Origin: Paenibacillus thalictri
GTDB taxonomy: Bacteria > Bacillota > Bacilli > Paenibacillales > NBRC-103111
Reading direction: 5' to 3'
Assembly: GCF_004307995.1 (NCBI RefSeq)
Contig: NZ_SIRE01000006.1
Coordinates: forward strand, 1-64,000
DNA length: 64,000 nt
Shown here: positions 61,013-64,000 of the stretch, piece after piece
How the letters are laid out: the number at the start of each line of letters is the position of its first letter
Numbering within the stretch: the stretch's first letter is position 1
Program-made: the position numbers and the translations under genes
Notes under the pieces: model-generated
Told to the model about the DNA's origin: nothing
What the model saw: the letters and a program-made list of their open reading frames with translations, nothing else
The model's database searches: none

Positions 61013-61661
61013 AAGCTTTCACCCTTTCAACAAATGCTGTGATTTTGTCAGTGTCCTTTTGCCCGTCTGTTTCCACACCGCTGGATACGTCCACTCCGTC
61101 CGGGTTGTACCGGGTAATGAGATCCGTCACATTGTCCGGATCAAGCCCGCCGGCGATCAGCAGCGGAATGCCCGCTTCTTTGGCCCACAATTGAAATGGA
61201 GGAATCCGGCTCCAATCAAATGTTTTGCCGGTGCCGCCTCCGGCCGTATCGAGTAGAAACCCGTCGATCGCGCCGCGAAAGGCGGCAAGCTGTTCAAGCG
61301 CCGCCGTATCGTCCTCTTCACGAACGGAAAACACCTTGTACACCTGAACGCCAAAACGCCGCTTCACTTCCCGGCAAAATGCCGCGTCCTCCTGACCGTG
61401 CAATTGAATCACGTCGAGAGGGGCTTCACGCAGCGTCTCCGCAAGCTGATCCATTCCGGGATTGACAAATACGCCGAAGAACAACGGCAGGCTCTGCCCC
61501 CCTCTTTCGGCGCCCAGCTTGCGGATCAGCGTGCCGGCCTGGCCCGGTGTAACCTGGCGGCGGCTTTTGGCAAAAACAAAACCGATATGATCTATCGGCA
61601 AATGGGCAATCGATGAAATCGTATCCTCTCTCAGGAGGCCGCATATTTTTACAATAGCCAT
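61005..61661 (-). CDS. trpF: Phosphoribosylanthranilate isomerase
   Basis: The 218-residue barrel enzyme has the catalytic cysteine in VKICGLLRE, the aspartate in [16 protein letters not shown] and the phosphate site DVSSGVE. It is 10 bp after trpC and overlaps trpB. Confidence 0.96.
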   Translation of the reverse strand: MAIVKICGLLREDTISSIAHLPIDHIGFVFAKSRRQVTPGQAGTLIRKLGAERGGQSLPLFFGVFVNPGMDQLAETLREAPLDVIQLHGQEDAAFCREVKRRFGVQVYKVFSVREEDDTAALEQLAAFRGAIDGFLLDTAGGGTGKTFDWSRIPPFQLWAKEAGIPLLIAGGLDPDNVTDLITRYNPDGVDVSSGVETDGQKDTDKITAFVERVKACV

Positions 61662-61671
61662 GGCGACGCTT

Positions 61672-62475
61672 CTACTCCTTTACTGCAGCTGCAAGCGGCC
61701 CCATCAGCTCACGAACCGCTTCCGTGACCGACGGTTTGCGCATAAAATGCTCGCCGATCAATACGGCATCCGCACCGACTTGCTGTAAATACGCGATATC
61801 TTCCACACCGGATATGCCGCTTTCGCTGACAATCGTTTTGCCGGCGGGAATTTGTCCAATCAGCTGCTCCGTCGTCCGAAGATCGGTAACAAACGTGTGC
61901 AAATTGCGGTTGTTGATGCCGATCAGCGTCGCATCCAACGTTAGCACGCGCTCCAATTCCTCGGCGTCATGGACTTCAACCAGCGTATCCATCCCCAAAT
62001 CGCGGGATAATGCCATGAAATCCCGGATTTGCTCCGTAGTCAATATCGCGGCGATCAGCAGGATTGCGTCCGCCCCGATCATCCGAGCTTCATAGATTTG
62101 ATGCTCGTCGATCGTAAAGTCTTTGCGCAGCAGCGGCACGCGGACCGCTTCACGGATACGGCTTAAATATTCATTAGCGCCTTGAAAATATTGTACATCG
62201 GTTAATACCGATATACAATCCGTTCCGGCTTGCTCATAAGCACGGGCCAGCAGCACCGGATCAAAATCGGCGCGGATGAGCCCTTTGGACGGAGAGGCCT
62301 TCTTTACTTCGGCGATCAGCCCCGTCTTGCGTTTTCTGCCTTCGGTCAACGCTTTCTCGAAGCCCAGGCATGCCGGCAGCGCGGCAATTGTTTTTTCCAT
62401 CTCGGCAATGCTGGTTGATTGTTTCAGCTGAGCAACTTCTTCACGTTTGGTAACGACGATTTTATCAAGAAACAT
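61672..62475 (-). CDS. trpC: Indole-3-glycerol phosphate synthase
   Basis: The 267-residue barrel enzyme has the active-site IAEVKKASPSKG, LLRKDFTID and LIGINNRNL, with SESGI near the phosphate site. It overlaps the trpD end by 11 bp. Confidence 0.97.
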   Translation of the reverse strand: MFLDKIVVTKREEVAQLKQSTSIAEMEKTIAALPACLGFEKALTEGRKRKTGLIAEVKKASPSKGLIRADFDPVLLARAYEQAGTDCISVLTDVQYFQGANEYLSRIREAVRVPLLRKDFTIDEHQIYEARMIGADAILLIAAILTTEQIRDFMALSRDLGMDTLVEVHDAEELERVLTLDATLIGINNRNLHTFVTDLRTTEQLIGQIPAGKTIVSESGISGVEDIAYLQQVGADAVLIGEHFMRKPSVTEAVRELMGPLAAAVKE

Positions 62476-63502
62476 GGCTGATTTCTCCCGTAAATTGAAC
62501 TAACTGCTGCAGCTTATCGGACGCCTTGCCGGCGTCGATGACGCTTGCCGCATACTTCACGCCTTCTTGTAGTGTAGCACAGCGCCCTGTCACATAAAAG
62601 CACGCTCCCGCATTCGCAAGGACAATATCGCGATGGGCGCCGCTGCCGCCGGCGAATACGGCGCGGATAATTTCCGCGTTCTCACGCGCGTCTCCGCCCT
62701 TCACATCGCTTAAGCTGTATGAACGAAGCCCGAGATCGTCCGGCGTTATTTCGTAAGTGGTTACTTCGCCGTCTTTCAGCTCGGTGATTTTGGTCGCAGC
62801 GGAAATGCTGATTTCATCCAATCCGTCCAAGCTGCCTACAACCAATCCCCGTTTCAACTCCAGCGCCCTCATAACTTCGGCGACCAGCTCGGTTTTGCTG
62901 CGGTCGTATAAACCGAGCACTTGACGGTCGGCGCCTGCCGGATTCGTAAGCGGACCGAGCAGATTAAAGATGTTGCGGATTCCGATTTCCCGGCGCGGTA
63001 CGGCCGCATGTTTCATCGACTGATGGAACAGCTGCGCGAACATAAAGCAGATGCCCACTTGGTCCAAACAGCGTGCCGCCTGCTCGCTGGTCAGCGTAAT
63101 CTGCACGCCAAGCGCTTCCAGCACATCGGCGCTGCCGCTTTTACTGGACATCGCGCGGTTGCCGTGCTTGGCGACCCGCACGCCTCCCGCTGCCGCCACG
63201 ATGGCGGCCGTCGTGGAAATGTTGAACGTATCGGCACCGTCTCCCCCGGTTCCACATGTGTCGAGCAAGTTGTTTTGCTCTGCGCGCACGCGGCTCGCCT
63301 TAGCTCTCATCGTTTCCGCAAAGCCGGTAATTTCGTGCGCCGTTTCGCCTTTCATCCGCAGCGCCGTGATGAGACTGCCGATTTGCGACGGCGTCGCCAA
63401 TCCTTCCATAATATCGTCCATCACGCCGCGTGCTTCGTACCGCTCCAAGTGCTGCCGGTCGACAACCTTGGCGATCGCCTGCTGAATCGTCAATTTTTCC
63501 AT
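62465..63502 (-). CDS. trpD: Anthranilate phosphoribosyltransferase
   Basis: The 345-residue protein has DTCGTGGDGADTFNIST and KHGNRAMSSKSGSADVLE, both PRPP/anthranilate-binding sites. The start MEKLTIQQAI follows GGAGG at about 9 nt; an ATG six codons upstream lies inside this ribosome site. No trpG is found between trpE and trpD. Confidence 0.97.
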   Translation of the reverse strand: MEKLTIQQAIAKVVDRQHLERYEARGVMDDIMEGLATPSQIGSLITALRMKGETAHEITGFAETMRAKASRVRAEQNNLLDTCGTGGDGADTFNISTTAAIVAAAGGVRVAKHGNRAMSSKSGSADVLEALGVQITLTSEQAARCLDQVGICFMFAQLFHQSMKHAAVPRREIGIRNIFNLLGPLTNPAGADRQVLGLYDRSKTELVAEVMRALELKRGLVVGSLDGLDEISISAATKITELKDGEVTTYEITPDDLGLRSYSLSDVKGGDARENAEIIRAVFAGGSGAHRDIVLANAGACFYVTGRCATLQEGVKYAASVIDAGKASDKLQQLVQFTGEISHVS

Positions 63503-63585
63503 CTCCCATGTCCTCCCCATCGGCTTTTACGCCTTAATGACTAGCCCGTTCTTGTGAACCCGTATATTTGCACTCCGCCAGCGCT

Positions 63586-64000
63586 TTAGTTGTGATAATC
63601 CTGGTTGATGACGGCATATTCTTTTGTTTTGGTATGGAAAATCGCTTCCGCCATGCGGATCGACTTCAACATCGCTTTGGCCTTGTTGACCGTTTCGATA
63701 TATTCGTTCTCCGGCACGGAATCCCAGACGATGCCCGCTCCCGCCTGCACGTAAGCTTTTCCTTTTTTGAACACGATGGTCCGGATCGTAATGCAAGTAT
63801 CGAGATTACCCGAGAAGCCAAGATAACCGATCGCTCCCGCATAAGTACCACGCGCTTCTTTCTCCAGCTCGGCGATAATTTCCATCGCTCTCAGCTTCGG
63901 AGCGCCGGATACGGTTCCCGCCGGCAGGCAGGAGAGGAAAGCGTCGAAGAAATCTTTATCTTTGGCGATTTTGCCGTTCACGTTGGAGACGATGTGCATG
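63586..64000 (-). CDS. trpE: Anthranilate synthase component I, C-terminal part (gene continues outside)
   Basis: The last 137 or so codons of trpE are present. HIVSNVNG, the chorismate-site [36 protein letters not shown] and [16 protein letters not shown] are typical of the chorismate-binding domain. The gene runs off the right edge. PabB and other chorismate enzymes share these motifs, but direct linkage to trpD makes trpE near certain. The gap of 83 bp to trpD holds no gene. Confidence 0.95.
   Translation of the reverse strand, partial: MHIVSNVNGKIAKDKDFFDAFLSCLPAGTVSGAPKLRAMEIIAELEKEARGTYAGAIGYLGFSGNLDTCITIRTIVFKKGKAYVQAGAGIVWDSVPENEYIETVNKAKAMLKSIRMAEAIFHTKTKEYAVINQDYHN

Noticed and set aside
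59813..61042. 409-codon plus-strand frame
   Set aside because: It lies entirely antisense to trpB; no domain is recognisable.
1..64000. CRISPR arrays, tRNA or rRNA genes, prophage or transposase genes
   Set aside because: No regularly spaced repeats with spacers, no cloverleaf-like GTTCRA segments with proper arms, and no transposase, integrase or phage structural proteins were found.

Overview
The window looks like a chromosomal segment of an endospore-forming, Gram-positive member of the Paenibacillaceae (Paenibacillus/Cohnella type). The evidence is menaquinol-cytochrome c reductase with a cyt b/c fusion subunit, bacillithiol genes (bshA, bshB1), sporulation-linked genes (ypjB, a GerMN lipoprotein), an SLH-domain surface protein, a T-box leader on proBA, and long synteny with the Bacillus subtilis trp-to-asnS/dnaD chromosomal block. 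No phage, plasmid, CRISPR, rRNA or tRNA gene is visible. Almost everything is housekeeping or biosynthesis.

Region 1-8.3 kb (minus strand): 3' portion of a dynamin-like GTPase gene, a small conserved hypothetical, nth (endonuclease III), a large SLH surface protein, a GerMN lipoprotein and an AMIN/amidase_3 cell-wall hydrolase. Region 8.5-12.4 kb: leuCD face a CYTH protein plus LysR operon; two near-identical dyads lie at the two facing promoters. Region 12.4-22.4 kb: methionine-salvage genes (mtnU-like nitrilase, mtnE-like aminotransferase, mtnX), a SAM methyltransferase, DinB and WYL proteins, and a T-box-controlled proBA with proC. Region 22.5-31 kb: dnaD, asnS, ackA, hbd, a short FtsH-like protease with an overlapping single-pass membrane protein, ypmB/tseB and mtaD.

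Region 31-33 kb (plus): a DUF47/PhoU-like protein and the Pit phosphate transporter. Region 33-46.4 kb (minus): rex, dinG, a TPR protein, panD-panC-panB, birA, cca, bshA, bshB1, mgsA, dapB, a second TPR protein and a MazG-type pyrophosphohydrolase. Region 46.5-54.4 kb: ypjC-type YitT protein (plus), then ypjB, ypjA, qcrC-qcrB-qcrA, a DUF2487 protein, an IDEAL protein, an unrecognised 374-residue protein and a DUF2231-like membrane protein. Region 54.4-56.4 kb: a histidine phosphatase and an ECF sigma/anti-sigma pair with a likely self-recognised promoter. Region 56.6-64 kb: the trp supraoperon, read trpE(partial)-trpD-trpC-trpF-trpB-trpA-hisC-tyrA, without trpG.

The least ordinary content is in non-coding DNA. 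It includes tandem hairpin units that end in a shared Shine-Dalgarno block before both the gerMN gene and proA, a long inverted repeat that seems to have entered a terminator, a candidate attenuator before panBCD, a structured 5' leader on the mtnU-like gene, paired dyads between leuCD and its neighbouring LysR operon, and an 87-nt foldable element upstream of nth. Among proteins, the FtsH-like protease lacking its external domain, next to a separate one-pass protein, and the DinG protein that keeps both exonuclease and Fe-S helicase residues deserve attention.
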